From Candidatus Zipacnadia bacterium (lineage in GTDB: Bacteria; Armatimonadota; Zipacnadia; Zipacnadales; UBA5352): a DNA stretch of 64,000 nucleotides. Positions 48,142 to 57,975 of this stretch are shown piece after piece (position 1 is the stretch's first letter; the number at the start of each line of letters is the position of its first letter). The stretch is taken from the NCBI GenBank assembly GCA_029820945.1, contig JALGUJ010000007.1, forward strand, positions 1-64,000, given 5' to 3'. A program made the translations under genes and the position numbers. The notes beneath the pieces were generated by a model, which had not been told where the DNA came from, ran no database searches, and saw nothing but the letters and a program-made list of their open reading frames with translations.

Positions 48142-50016
48142 ATGCTCGGACATGGACGCGGACACGGGCGCGGGCGCGGGGGACACCACCGCGAGGCCGA
48201 CCCCTATGAAGAGAAGGTGGAGCCGCTCTCGATCACCGACCGGCGGATGCTCGCGTGGTTCGCGCGCTACCTCGGGCCCCACTGGCCGAAGCTGCTGCTG
48301 GGCCTGGTCGGGATGCTCGGCGGTACGGCCGCGGCCCTGTACTACCCGCTGCTGCTGAAGCCGATCTGGGACGACGTCATCGGGCAGGGGTACATGGACC
48401 GGCTGCCGCGCCTCGGCGGGCTGCTGCTGGCGACCTTCTTCGCTCAGCACTTCTTCGGCGCGCTGCGCATGAACGTCATGCACCAGCTCGGGCAGCGCTT
48501 CGTGCTCGACGTGCGCCTGCGCACCTACCAGCACCTTCTGCGCCAGTCGCTGTCTTTCTTCGAGGCCCGGCGCACCGGCGACATCATGTCCCGCGTGTCC
48601 AACGACGTGAACGCCGTTGAGGACATGGTCGTGCACGGCGTGGACACGCTGATCTCCGACTCGCTCTTGGTCATCGGCACCATGGTGATGGTCTTCCATC
48701 TCAACTGGCGCCTGGCGCTGGTGGGCCTGGCGCCGCTGCCGATCTTCCTGCTGGGCATCGTCATCTTCGGCCGCATCATCCGCCCGCTGTATGAGCGCAT
48801 TCGCGAGCAGCTGGGTGAGATCAACTCCAGGCTCCAGGAGGGCCTCGAGGGCATACAGGTCGTCAAGGCCTTCAACCGCGAGAGCCATGAGTTCGGGCGC
48901 TTTGAGACCGACAGCACGGACTACTACCGGGCCAACATCAAGGGCATCTGGCTGTGGTCCACCTTCTTCCCGCTGATGGGCTTCGTGACGTCCGTCGGCC
49001 TGCTGCTGGTAATCTGGTTCGGCGCCGTCCAGGCGAATGCCGGCCTGGCAACGGGCGGGATGGTCGTCTCCTTCCTGGCCTACATGCAGCGCTTCTACCA
49101 CCCCGTGGGCAGTCTGGTGCGCGTGCACAACACGTTCAACCGCGCGCTGGCCTCGCTGGCCCGCATCTTCCAGGTCCTCGACGCGGAGCCGACGATCGAG
49201 CAGAAGCCCGACGCCATTGAGCTGCCCCGCGTGGCAGGCCGGGTCGCCATCGAGGACGTCACCTTCCGCTACCAGACGGGGGAGATGGTGTTGCAGGACG
49301 TATCCGTCACCGCGGAGCCGGGTGAAACGGTGGCGATCGTGGGGCGCAGCGGCGCGGGCAAGACCAGCCTGGTCAGCCTGATTCCCCGCTTCTATGACCC
49401 GCTGCAGGGTCGGGTGGTCGTTGACGGCGTTGATGTGCGCGACGTGACGCTCGACAGCCTGCGCTCGCAGATCGGCATCGTGCTGCAGGATACCTTCCTG
49501 TTCAACGACACGGTGCGTAACAACATCCGCTACGGCCGGCTCGACGCGACCGACGAGGAGATCGAGGATGTCGCGCGCCGCGCCTATGCCGACGAGTTCA
49601 TCGAGGAGCTGCCGGAGAAGTACGAGACGGTTATCGGTGAGCGCGGCGCGAAGCTGTCCGGCGGCCAGAAGCAGCGCATCGCCATCGCCAGGGCCCTGCT
49701 GGCCGATCCGCGCATTCTCATCCTGGATGAGGCCACCTCGCTGGTGGACACCGAGGCCGAGCAGCTCATCCAGCGCGCGCTCGATAACCTGCGGCACAAC
49801 CGCACCACCTTCGTGATCGCCCACCGCCTCTCGACCGTCCGCGAGGCCGACAAGATCGTGGTCATCGAGGGCGGGCAGATCGTGGAGGAGGACAGCCATG
49901 AGGAGCTGATGGCGCGCAACGGCGTGTACGCGGAGATGTACAACCGCCAGTTCCGCATGGAGGACGTCTGGTACGGCGAGCGGAACGCCCTGGGCGAGGC
50001 CGGGCCGCCCCGCTGA
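48142..50016 (+). CDS. ABC exporter, fused permease and ATPase
   Basis: Walker A GRSGAGKTS, signature LSGGQKQR, Walker B ILILDEATS; N-terminal TM domain; His/Gly/Arg-rich N-terminus. Confidence 0.95.
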   Translation: MLGHGRGHGRGRGGHHREADPYEEKVEPLSITDRRMLAWFARYLGPHWPKLLLGLVGMLGGTAAALYYPLLLKPIWDDVIGQGYMDRLPRLGGLLLATFFAQHFFGALRMNVMHQLGQRFVLDVRLRTYQHLLRQSLSFFEARRTGDIMSRVSNDVNAVEDMVVHGVDTLISDSLLVIGTMVMVFHLNWRLALVGLAPLPIFLLGIVIFGRIIRPLYERIREQLGEINSRLQEGLEGIQVVKAFNRESHEFGRFETDSTDYYRANIKGIWLWSTFFPLMGFVTSVGLLLVIWFGAVQANAGLATGGMVVSFLAYMQRFYHPVGSLVRVHNTFNRALASLARIFQVLDAEPTIEQKPDAIELPRVAGRVAIEDVTFRYQTGEMVLQDVSVTAEPGETVAIVGRSGAGKTSLVSLIPRFYDPLQGRVVVDGVDVRDVTLDSLRSQIGIVLQDTFLFNDTVRNNIRYGRLDATDEEIEDVARRAYADEFIEELPEKYETVIGERGAKLSGGQKQRIAIARALLADPRILILDEATSLVDTEAEQLIQRALDNLRHNRTTFVIAHRLSTVREADKIVVIEGGQIVEEDSHEELMARNGVYAEMYNRQFRMEDVWYGERNALGEAGPPR

Positions 50017-50051
50017 GCCGCTGACCACGCACGACGCTGGAGGACGCGCGC

Positions 50052-53000
50052 GTGACGTCTGCGAAAGCCGGGCTGCTGGCCGCTCTGCGGCCTTACATCG
50101 TGCGTTGCCGTCTCCTGCGCACTGCGGTGGGGCTGCTGCAGGGGACGGCGCTGGCGGGCCTCCTGGCGGCCGCCATCATCGCCGCAGCCGGGCCGCAGGC
50201 GCTCCGGTCGCCCGGTGTTGCCGGGGGGCTGGCCGCCCTGGCCCTGCTCCCCGCGCTCGCGCGCCTGGCCCGGCCCCCCGACCCTCGCGACGCCGCCCTG
50301 GCCATCGAGCGCGCCTTCCCCTTCCTGCAGGACCTGGTCGCCACGGCGATTGACCTGACCGTCCGTCATCCGGGCCGCGTGCGGCGTTCGGAGCGCATCG
50401 AAGTACAGATTGCGCGCGAGGCCACGGCGGCCCTCCGGGACTTGCCGCTGCAGCGGGCGCTCCCCACCTCGACCGTGCGGCTGCCCGCGCTCGTGGCGGG
50501 GCTGGGGCTGGGCATGGCCGCCCTGGCCTGGGCCGCCGTGCCCGAGCGCGTGCCTGCGAGCCCAGCGATCCGGCCGCCCGCCGTCGCGCCCGAAGCTCCC
50601 CACATCCCCACGCCGCACCCCCCCCGCCTGTTCGACATCTCGCTCGCAATCGAGCCGCCCGGCTACTCCGGCAGGCCGCCCCGCACCGTCACCGAGGGCC
50701 TGGAGTCCGTCAGTGCGCCGGCCGGCAGCCGCATCACCATCGCCGCCCGCTGCGACGGGACGAGCGCGGTGGCGACGGCGCGGCTGGAGCCCGGCGGCGC
50801 CCGCCGGATGGCACGCGCGGACGGCGACCGCCTCTCGCACTCCTTCACCCTCTCGCGCACGATCCGCTGGCGGCTCGGCGCCCGGGACGCCGCGGGCGGC
50901 AGCGAGACGCCGTGGCATGCGCTCAAGCTCATCCCAGACGCGCCGCCGTCCGTGCGCCTGGTGCGCCCCGAGGGTGACCTGAGCCTGGCAGCCGCGGAGC
51001 CGGTTGAGGTCGCGGCCCGCGCCAGCGATGACTTCGGCATCACCGCCCTGGGCCTTCGCTACCGGCTCGCGGGCGAGGAGGCCTGGCACTCTTTGCCCCT
51101 GGATGCCTCGCGCGGAGCGGTCGCCTCCGCGAGCGCGCGGCTGAATCCGGCGGGCGTCGGCCTGCGACCGGGCGGTGAGCTGATCCTGCGCGCCTGGGCC
51201 ACCGACAACGACGCGGTCTCAGGCCCGAAGACCTCCGTCAGCGCGCCCGTGCGCATACGCCTGCAGGCCGCGGAGGACGAGCAGCCGCAGCCGCAGAGCC
51301 CGGTGGAGCAGGCCCACCAGGAGGAGGCCGACGCGCTGGAGCATCTCCGGCGCGCGGCCGAGGACCTCGAGCGCGAGCTGACCGAGGCGCTGGAGCGGGC
51401 CGCCGGCGCGGGCGGTGAGGGCCGGGAGACGCCGGCGAGGCCTGGCCTGGAGCTGCCGGAGGCGGCGCGCCGGCTGCGCGACCAGGCGGGCCGCCTGGAG
51501 CAGGCCATGCGGCAGGCCGAGCAGGAGCTGCAGGCCACGGAGCTGCTCACGCCCGACCTCGTCGAGAAGGTGCGGGAGCTGCACGAGCTGATGCGCCAGG
51601 TGCTGGACGAGGAGATGCGCCGGGCGCTCGAGGAGCTGCAGCGCGCCCTGGAGAGCCAGGACGTGGAGCAGCTTCGCATGAGCCTGGAGGAGGCGCGCGA
51701 GGCGCAGCAGCGCTTCATGCAGCGGCTGGACCAGACGCTCTCGCTGCTCAAGCGCGCGCGGCTGGAGATGGCACTCGCGAGGCTCCGCCGGCAGGCCGAG
51801 GACCTCCTGCGACGCCAGGAGGAGCTGACCGAGCGCACCGCCGAGCTGCCCGCCGGACGCACCTCCGAGGCCCGGGGCGCCGAGCGCGAGCAGCGCGTGC
51901 TTGCGCGCGACACGCAGCCCCTGGCGGCCGAGGTGGAGCGGGCGGCGGAGCAGGCGCGCGAGGTCTCGGGCGAGCCGGCGGCAAGGCTCGGGGCGCTGTC
52001 CGACCGGCTGATGCGCGAGGATCCGGCGGGGCAGATGCGCCAGGCCGCCAGCGCCCTGCAGCGCGGCAGCCCGTCAAGCGCAGCCGAACCGCAGGGGAGT
52101 GCGGAGCGCAGCCTTCGCTCGGCGGCCTCGTCCCTCCGCGAGCTGGAGGAGGCGCTCGCGAAGGACTTCACGGCCGACGCCAGGCGCGCGCTCGCACACC
52201 TGTTGCGTGACGCCCTCTCGCTGTCCCGATCCCAGGAGGAGCTGGACGGGGACGTGCTGGAGCTGGGCGATGAGCGGGCCGCCGACCTCTTCCGCGACAA
52301 GAGCTACACCGAGCCGCTGCGCCGGCGCCAGAACACCCTCGCGGAGGCCACGCGCGGGCTCTCGGAGCGGCTGTTGGAGCTGGCGGAGCAGACACCGGTG
52401 GTCGATCCGATGCTGCCGCCCCTGGCGCGTCAGATCGCCGAACAGATGGCGCAGAGCTCGCGCGAGATCGAGGGCGCCGACCTGGCTCTCGCCGCCGGGC
52501 GCGGGCGGCAGACGGTCATGGCGCTCAACGAGGTCGCCCGGCGTCTGCTGGAGCTGGACGACCGCCTCGCGAAGGCCTCCGCGCAGATGACGCTTTCGGA
52601 GTACATGAAGCAGTTGCAGACCCTGGCGCAGCGCCAGCAGGGCCTCAACCGGCGGACGGGGCAGGCGCAGGCCGGCCGCAGGCAGGGACAGACGCCGGGC
52701 ATGAGCCTGTCGCAGATGGCATACGAGCAGGCACTGATCCGCAAGGCCCTCGAGGAGATGCTCCGGCGCGGCGGCGAGGCCACGAAGCCCGTCGCCGACC
52801 AGCTCGGCGGCGTGCCCGGGGAGATGGAGAAGGTCGAGGACGAGCTCCGCTCGGGCCGCATCGAGCGAGAGACCGTCGAGCGCCAGGAGCGGATCCTCGA
52901 GAAGATGCTGGAGGCGCAGCGCTCGCTCTACACCAGGGAGCAGGAGCGGTCGGAGCGCAAGGCCGAACGGCCGCAGGCCTGGGAGCCGCCACCATCGCCA

Positions 53001-53138
53001 CCACCCCTGTCGCCGAGCCTGCTGCGCGCGCCGACGGTGAGCGTGGAGCCGGGCGCGGGCACGGAGCGCCTGCCGCGCGGCTACGAGGACCTGGTCCGCG
53101 AGTACTTCCGGGTGCTGGGAGAGGGGGAGCGGCCATGA
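50052..53138 (+). CDS. DUF4175-like membrane-anchored coiled-coil protein
   Basis: N-terminal TM pair, then long Glu/Arg/Gln-rich coiled coil; GTG start. Confidence 0.7.
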   Translation: MTSAKAGLLAALRPYIVRCRLLRTAVGLLQGTALAGLLAAAIIAAAGPQALRSPGVAGGLAALALLPALARLARPPDPRDAALAIERAFPFLQDLVATAIDLTVRHPGRVRRSERIEVQIAREATAALRDLPLQRALPTSTVRLPALVAGLGLGMAALAWAAVPERVPASPAIRPPAVAPEAPHIPTPHPPRLFDISLAIEPPGYSGRPPRTVTEGLESVSAPAGSRITIAARCDGTSAVATARLEPGGARRMARADGDRLSHSFTLSRTIRWRLGARDAAGGSETPWHALKLIPDAPPSVRLVRPEGDLSLAAAEPVEVAARASDDFGITALGLRYRLAGEEAWHSLPLDASRGAVASASARLNPAGVGLRPGGELILRAWATDNDAVSGPKTSVSAPVRIRLQAAEDEQPQPQSPVEQAHQEEADALEHLRRAAEDLERELTEALERAAGAGGEGRETPARPGLELPEAARRLRDQAGRLEQAMRQAEQELQATELLTPDLVEKVRELHELMRQVLDEEMRRALEELQRALESQDVEQLRMSLEEAREAQQRFMQRLDQTLSLLKRARLEMALARLRRQAEDLLRRQEELTERTAELPAGRTSEARGAEREQRVLARDTQPLAAEVERAAEQAREVSGEPAARLGALSDRLMREDPAGQMRQAASALQRGSPSSAAEPQGSAERSLRSAASSLRELEEALAKDFTADARRALAHLLRDALSLSRSQEELDGDVLELGDERAADLFRDKSYTEPLRRRQNTLAEATRGLSERLLELAEQTPVVDPMLPPLARQIAEQMAQSSREIEGADLALAAGRGRQTVMALNEVARRLLELDDRLAKASAQMTLSEYMKQLQTLAQRQQGLNRRTGQAQAGRRQGQTPGMSLSQMAYEQALIRKALEEMLRRGGEATKPVADQLGGVPGEMEKVEDELRSGRIERETVERQERILEKMLEAQRSLYTREQERSERKAERPQAWEPPPSPPPLSPSLLRAPTVSVEPGAGTERLPRGYEDLVREYFRVLGEGERP

Positions 53139-55795
53139 CGCCGCCCACGCGCGGGTTATGCCCTGGCACGACTCTCCGGCGGGGCTGCCTGGCCGCCGTC
53201 GCCCTGCTCGTGGCGGGCGCGCTGGCCGTGGCGCAGGAGGCGTCGGCGGACTTCGAGGGCCTGCTCTCACGGGCGCAGGCGGAGGCACGCGCTCTGGGCG
53301 CCGCGGAGGCCGATCAGTCCTTCAAGCGGGCCTTGGCGGCCGCGCGGACGGACGCCGAGCGGGCGCGTGCTCTGTGGGTCTGGGCCCGAGCGAGGGAGGC
53401 GCGAGGCGACCGCCGCGCCGCCGTCGAGACGCTCACCGAGGCCCTTGAGCTGACGGGGGGGAACGAGTGGACCGTCCGCTGCCTGCAGCACATGGCGATC
53501 CTCGCCGACCGGGAGGCGAGGCCCGACCTGGCGCGGCGCGCCAACCTGCGGCTGCTCGAGCTTCTGAGCGAGGATCTGCCGCAGGCCGCGGCGGCTCTGC
53601 TGTGGCTGGCCAGGGACGACCGCCGCCGTGGCGACGCGCAGGCAGCCGCCGACCGTCTGCGCAGACTCCTGGCGAGCGAGCCGCCGGACTTCCTCGCGCA
53701 CCAGGCGCGGGACCTGCTCGTTCAGGTGCTGGCGCAGGCCGGCGACCACGAGGCGGCGCTGCGGGCCGCCCGCGAGGTCCCCGAGCCCGCCCTGCGTGCC
53801 CGCGTGCTGCTGCGCGTCGGCCATTCGCTCCTCGATGCCGGTAATCCGCAGCGAGCCATGGCGGTCGCTCGCGAAGTGCTCGATGAGCTCCCGGGCGACC
53901 TGCAGGCGATGCAGCTTGCGTATCAGGCCGCGCAGGAGATGGATGCGCTGGACGGGCTGCGTGCGGACCTGCAGCGTCAAGCGGCCGGCGAGGACGCCGA
54001 GTCGGCACTGCGGCTCCTGGCCCAGATCGCGGCGTGGGAGGACCAGCCGCAGGTCGCGGTGAGCTGGCTGGAGCGCCTGGTGGCCCTCGTCCCCGATGAT
54101 CCGGAACTGCGCGTGGAGCTGGGGGAGAGAGCGCGGGAGGCCGGGGACATGGAGCGGGCCGAGCGGGCGCTGCGCCGCGCGCTGGCGCTGAGCCCGAACC
54201 ACCGCGGAGCCTGCATCGGCCTCGCCGAGGTGCTGGTGCACCGAGGCCGGACCGACGAGGCCGTCGAGCTGCTCAAGCGCGCCGTGGACTACTCACCGGA
54301 CAATCCGGCGTCGGTGCTCCAGCTCGGGCATCTGCTCAGCGCGCAGTCGCTGCCTCACGCCGCGCTGGCGGCCTACGAGGAGGCCCGGCAGGCGACCGGC
54401 GAGGACGGGCTGTTCGCCTACGAGGCCGCGCAGGCGGCCATCGACATGCTGGACTACGAGCGGGCGGCCGAGGAGCTGCTGGTGGCCCTCACGCGCGACG
54501 AGGCGTCGGTGCGCGTGGTCGCCAACTCGCTCGAGCGGCTGGCGACGGACGAGATCGCCGGGCCGGACGTGCTGGCGATCCTCGATCGACGCGTCGCCGA
54601 GGGCGACCTCTCCGACCGCGAGCGAGGCGGCCTGGCGCAGGTGTACATTGCCGCGGGGAGCCGCGACACGGCCTTCGAGCTGCTTGCTGGGCTGCAGGCG
54701 GCGGGCGCCGAGGTCGCCCGCCTCGCCCGCCTGGCCGAGGTGCGCGGCGACCGCGAGCTGGCGGCGGACCTCTACGCCATGGTCCTCGACCAGGAGCTTC
54801 CCGCCGGCGAGGCGGCCGACGTTGCGCTGCGGCTGGCGCGCGTGCGCGCCCGGCAGGGCCGCTGGCGGGACGCGCTCGATGCGCTCGACGCCGTCCCCGA
54901 GACCGCGGCGCTGCCGGAGGCGCTCTTGCTGCGCGCAGACCTGCTGATGAACAAGGCCCGCCGGCTCGACGAGGCCCGCGAGGCCTGGGAGCGCCTGGCG
55001 TCGGTGGCGGATGGCGATGCCATGCACGCCGCGGCCGCGCGCTGGGGCATGGCCGACTGGCTCTTCGCCGCCGGCCGCCTGGACGAGGCCGAGCAGGCCT
55101 ACGCCGAGCTGCTCGGCGGGGAGAGTGTTACCGCCCAGGACTGGGTGCCGCCGCTGCCGCCGGCGTTCGGCGGCTTGCCGGGACTCGTGGGCATCCCCTT
55201 CGAGGACGCCTGGATGGAGCCGGGACCGGCCTACGTGGCGCTGCAGATGGCGGAGATCGCCCTCCGGCGTGGGGAGATCGAGCAGGCCACCGACCGCTTC
55301 CGGCTCCTCGTGCGCGAGCACGCCGACAGCGACTACGCCAACGACGCGCTTGAGCGGCTCGTGTTCATCCGAGAGAATCTTGACGGGGAGGGACGGTCCG
55401 AGGGCGCGTACATCGAGGCCCTGTCCCTGCGCGATCGCGGGGAGTACGACCGCGCCGAGACGCTGCTCGTCGAGCTGGCCGGCACGCGCGGCGAGCCGCT
55501 CGCCGACGACGCGCTGATGCTGCTGGCCGAGATGCAGGCCGAGCGCGGCAATGCCCGAGACGCGGCGGAGACCTGGCTGTCCGTCGCGGAGCGCTTTCCC
55601 GAGAGCCTACTGGCGCCGCGGGCGCTGCTGAGCGCGGCGCGACTGCTCGGGGATGATGTCGGCGACGCCGCGGCCGCGGCCCAGGCGCTGCGCCAGGTGC
55701 TCGACGAGCACCCGGAGTCCGCGGCGGCGCACGAGGCGCGGGCGGAGCTGGAGCTGCTGCCCGAGGGCCGGCTCCCGGCCGGGCGCATGCCATGA
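53135..55795 (+). CDS. Large secreted/periplasmic TPR protein
   Basis: Signal-like CLAAVALLVAGALAVAQEA; many TPR-like repeats; 4-nt overlap with upstream gene. Confidence 0.87.
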   Translation: MTPPTRGLCPGTTLRRGCLAAVALLVAGALAVAQEASADFEGLLSRAQAEARALGAAEADQSFKRALAAARTDAERARALWVWARAREARGDRRAAVETLTEALELTGGNEWTVRCLQHMAILADREARPDLARRANLRLLELLSEDLPQAAAALLWLARDDRRRGDAQAAADRLRRLLASEPPDFLAHQARDLLVQVLAQAGDHEAALRAAREVPEPALRARVLLRVGHSLLDAGNPQRAMAVAREVLDELPGDLQAMQLAYQAAQEMDALDGLRADLQRQAAGEDAESALRLLAQIAAWEDQPQVAVSWLERLVALVPDDPELRVELGERAREAGDMERAERALRRALALSPNHRGACIGLAEVLVHRGRTDEAVELLKRAVDYSPDNPASVLQLGHLLSAQSLPHAALAAYEEARQATGEDGLFAYEAAQAAIDMLDYERAAEELLVALTRDEASVRVVANSLERLATDEIAGPDVLAILDRRVAEGDLSDRERGGLAQVYIAAGSRDTAFELLAGLQAAGAEVARLARLAEVRGDRELAADLYAMVLDQELPAGEAADVALRLARVRARQGRWRDALDALDAVPETAALPEALLLRADLLMNKARRLDEAREAWERLASVADGDAMHAAAARWGMADWLFAAGRLDEAEQAYAELLGGESVTAQDWVPPLPPAFGGLPGLVGIPFEDAWMEPGPAYVALQMAEIALRRGEIEQATDRFRLLVREHADSDYANDALERLVFIRENLDGEGRSEGAYIEALSLRDRGEYDRAETLLVELAGTRGEPLADDALMLLAEMQAERGNARDAAETWLSVAERFPESLLAPRALLSAARLLGDDVGDAAAAAQALRQVLDEHPESAAAHEARAELELLPEGRLPAGRMP

Positions 55796-56748
55796 TGACC
55801 GAGCGCACCCGGGGGCTGTTGCTCGGGCTGGTCGCCAGCGCGTTGTGGGCGAGCGTCTTCGTAGCCGCGCGCTACGCCACCACCACCCGCGGCGTTGACC
55901 CCGTGCTGACCGCCGCCCTCCGCTTCTCCGTCGGCGCGGGCGTGGCCGTGCTCTACATGGCCATTGCCGGCCGATGGCGGCGCATGGCGCGCGCGACCGA
56001 GGAGATCGGCGGCCTCGCGGCGCTGGGCGCCGTCGGCATCTTCGGCATGGGCCTGCTCGTCTTCGTCTCCGCCAGCCTGACCACGTCCATCAACGGCGCG
56101 CTCATCCTCAACGCCAACGCGATCTTCATCGCCGTATTCGCGCTCTTTGTGGGCGAGCGGGTGCCACTCGTCCGCTTCCTCGGGCTGTTCATTGGTCTGG
56201 CGGGCTGCGCGATCATCGTCCTGGGACGCACTCCTCCCCAGGAGCTGCCGGTCGCGAGCAACCTGCTCGGGTCGCTGGCGGCGGTCGGCGGCGCCATCTG
56301 CTGGGCGGCCTACACGGTGGCGGGGAAGCGCTACGTGCGCCGCTGGGGCGGCGTGGAGACCTCGACCATCACCCTCGTCATGGGCGCGGTGATGCTCATC
56401 GCCATGGCGCTCGCGCGCCGCCCGAACCTCTCGCTGCAGCTTCCCGAGGCCCTGGCCGTCATCTACCTCGGCGTGTTCCCCACCGCCATCGCGATGCTGA
56501 TGTGGTACCGGGCGCTGGAGCTGGTGGATGCCAGCGTGCTGGGGCCCACGCAGTACATCGCCCCGATCGGCTCAACGCTGCTGGGCTGGGCGCTGCTTGG
56601 CGAGCCGGTGAGCGCGTCATTCGTGGCCGGCGCCATCGTCATCGTCGCCGGCGTCTACCTCGCGACGCGCGCAACTCCGGACGAGGCCGCCGACCGTGCA
56701 GGTGGCGAGCCGCCGTCCACCGAACCTCCGCCAGGTCCCAGCCCGTAG
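55792..56748 (+). CDS. EamA/DMT family transporter
   Basis: Ten-TM-like pattern with two EamA halves; 4-nt overlap with upstream gene. Confidence 0.9.
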   Translation: MMTERTRGLLLGLVASALWASVFVAARYATTTRGVDPVLTAALRFSVGAGVAVLYMAIAGRWRRMARATEEIGGLAALGAVGIFGMGLLVFVSASLTTSINGALILNANAIFIAVFALFVGERVPLVRFLGLFIGLAGCAIIVLGRTPPQELPVASNLLGSLAAVGGAICWAAYTVAGKRYVRRWGGVETSTITLVMGAVMLIAMALARRPNLSLQLPEALAVIYLGVFPTAIAMLMWYRALELVDASVLGPTQYIAPIGSTLLGWALLGEPVSASFVAGAIVIVAGVYLATRATPDEAADRAGGEPPSTEPPPGPSP

Positions 56749-56765
56749 TCCTGGAGGCGCATTCC

Positions 56766-57908
56766 ATGCAACGCGATGCTCTGCAGCCCGCGGTCGAGTT
56801 CGTCCCTCGCGAGACCGATCCGCGCTCCGGATCGCAGGTGATTCAGCTCACCAGTGGAAGCAAGATCGGCTGCAACCTCTACTGCGAGGTCCGATACATG
56901 GATGCCGACTCGCGCTACGTGATGTTCACGCGCGGCGAGACGCCAACCGGCCCGTTCGCGTTGTGGCGAGCCGACCTGCAGCGCCGGTGGTCGCAGCCGG
57001 TCGCCGAGCGCGTGGAGGGCCTGCGCGGCGCCGCCGTCAGCCCCGATCAGCGCTTCTTCTGCATCGCGAAGCGGAGGCCGGAGCAGGAGCCCAGCGTCGT
57101 GCGCGTGGAGATCGCGACGCTCGAGCGCGAGGTGATCGTGCTCAAGGGCGCGCCGCGCATCCGCAGCCTGGGCTCGCTGGGGCCCGATTGCCGCACTTAC
57201 ATCTACGGCTGCCGCCTGGCGATCCGGCGCTTTGGGATCGTCAAGGCCGACCTCGAGGAGGGCACCTGGGAGGTCATCCACGAGGACCCGGAGATCTGCA
57301 ACTCGCACCCGCAGATCGAGCCGGCCCAGGGAGAGATGTACCTGATTCAGCACAACCGCGGGTGCCGGTTCGACGGGCGGGGGTGGATGACAGCCCTTAC
57401 CGGCGGCCCCGGCGCGACCCTCTACGTGATCGACCCCGAGGGCAACAAGAGCGAGCTGCCCGTCGGTGAGCCGCATACGCTGCGGGTGCAGGGCCACCAG
57501 TGCTGGGCCGGCGACACCGGCGAGGTGCTGCTGACTATCAGCGCCCCGGCCGATTACGCCCGCAAGCGGGGGAACCTGCTGGCCGTCCGCCCCGGCGAGC
57601 AGGCCGCGCGCGTGGTCTCCGGCGGCTGGACCTACTGCCACCCGAACTGCTCCAGGGATGGCCGCTTCTTCGTCTCCGATACCCGCGAGCCGGGCCATCC
57701 CATCGTGGTCGGCTCGATGCGCACGGGCCGCTCGCGCCTGCTCTGCGACTCGCGCGCGTCCATCGGTCGGCCGCAGTACACGCATCCGCACCCGTATTTC
57801 AGCCCGGACTGCCGCTGGGTGATCTTCAACTCCGACCGCGACGGCATCCCCCGCCCCTACGCCGCCAGCGTGCCCGACGGCCTGCTGGACGAGCTGGACG
57901 TACAGTAG
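56766..57908 (+). CDS. Beta-propeller protein, oligogalacturonate lyase (PL22)-like
   Basis: VIQLTSGSKIGCNLYCEVRYMDADSRYVMFTR; LIQHNRGCRFD; YTHPHPYFSPDCRWVIFNSDRDG. Confidence 0.7.
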   Translation: MQRDALQPAVEFVPRETDPRSGSQVIQLTSGSKIGCNLYCEVRYMDADSRYVMFTRGETPTGPFALWRADLQRRWSQPVAERVEGLRGAAVSPDQRFFCIAKRRPEQEPSVVRVEIATLEREVIVLKGAPRIRSLGSLGPDCRTYIYGCRLAIRRFGIVKADLEEGTWEVIHEDPEICNSHPQIEPAQGEMYLIQHNRGCRFDGRGWMTALTGGPGATLYVIDPEGNKSELPVGEPHTLRVQGHQCWAGDTGEVLLTISAPADYARKRGNLLAVRPGEQAARVVSGGWTYCHPNCSRDGRFFVSDTREPGHPIVVGSMRTGRSRLLCDSRASIGRPQYTHPHPYFSPDCRWVIFNSDRDGIPRPYAASVPDGLLDELDVQ

Positions 57909-57927
57909 CGCTTGCGACCGCGAGAGC

Positions 57928-57957
57928 GGGAAGCCGCCCCGGCCGGGGCGGCTTCCC
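57928..57957. terminator. Bidirectional terminator between convergent genes
   Basis: Perfect 30-bp palindrome GGGAAGCCGCCCCGG|CCGGGGCGGCTTCCC. Confidence 0.75.
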
Positions 57958-57975
57958 TGCACGCGGCGATGAGCG

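Noticed and set aside
48070-50028. 652-aa minus-strand ORF
   Set aside because: Antisense to the clear ABC exporter; composition artefact.
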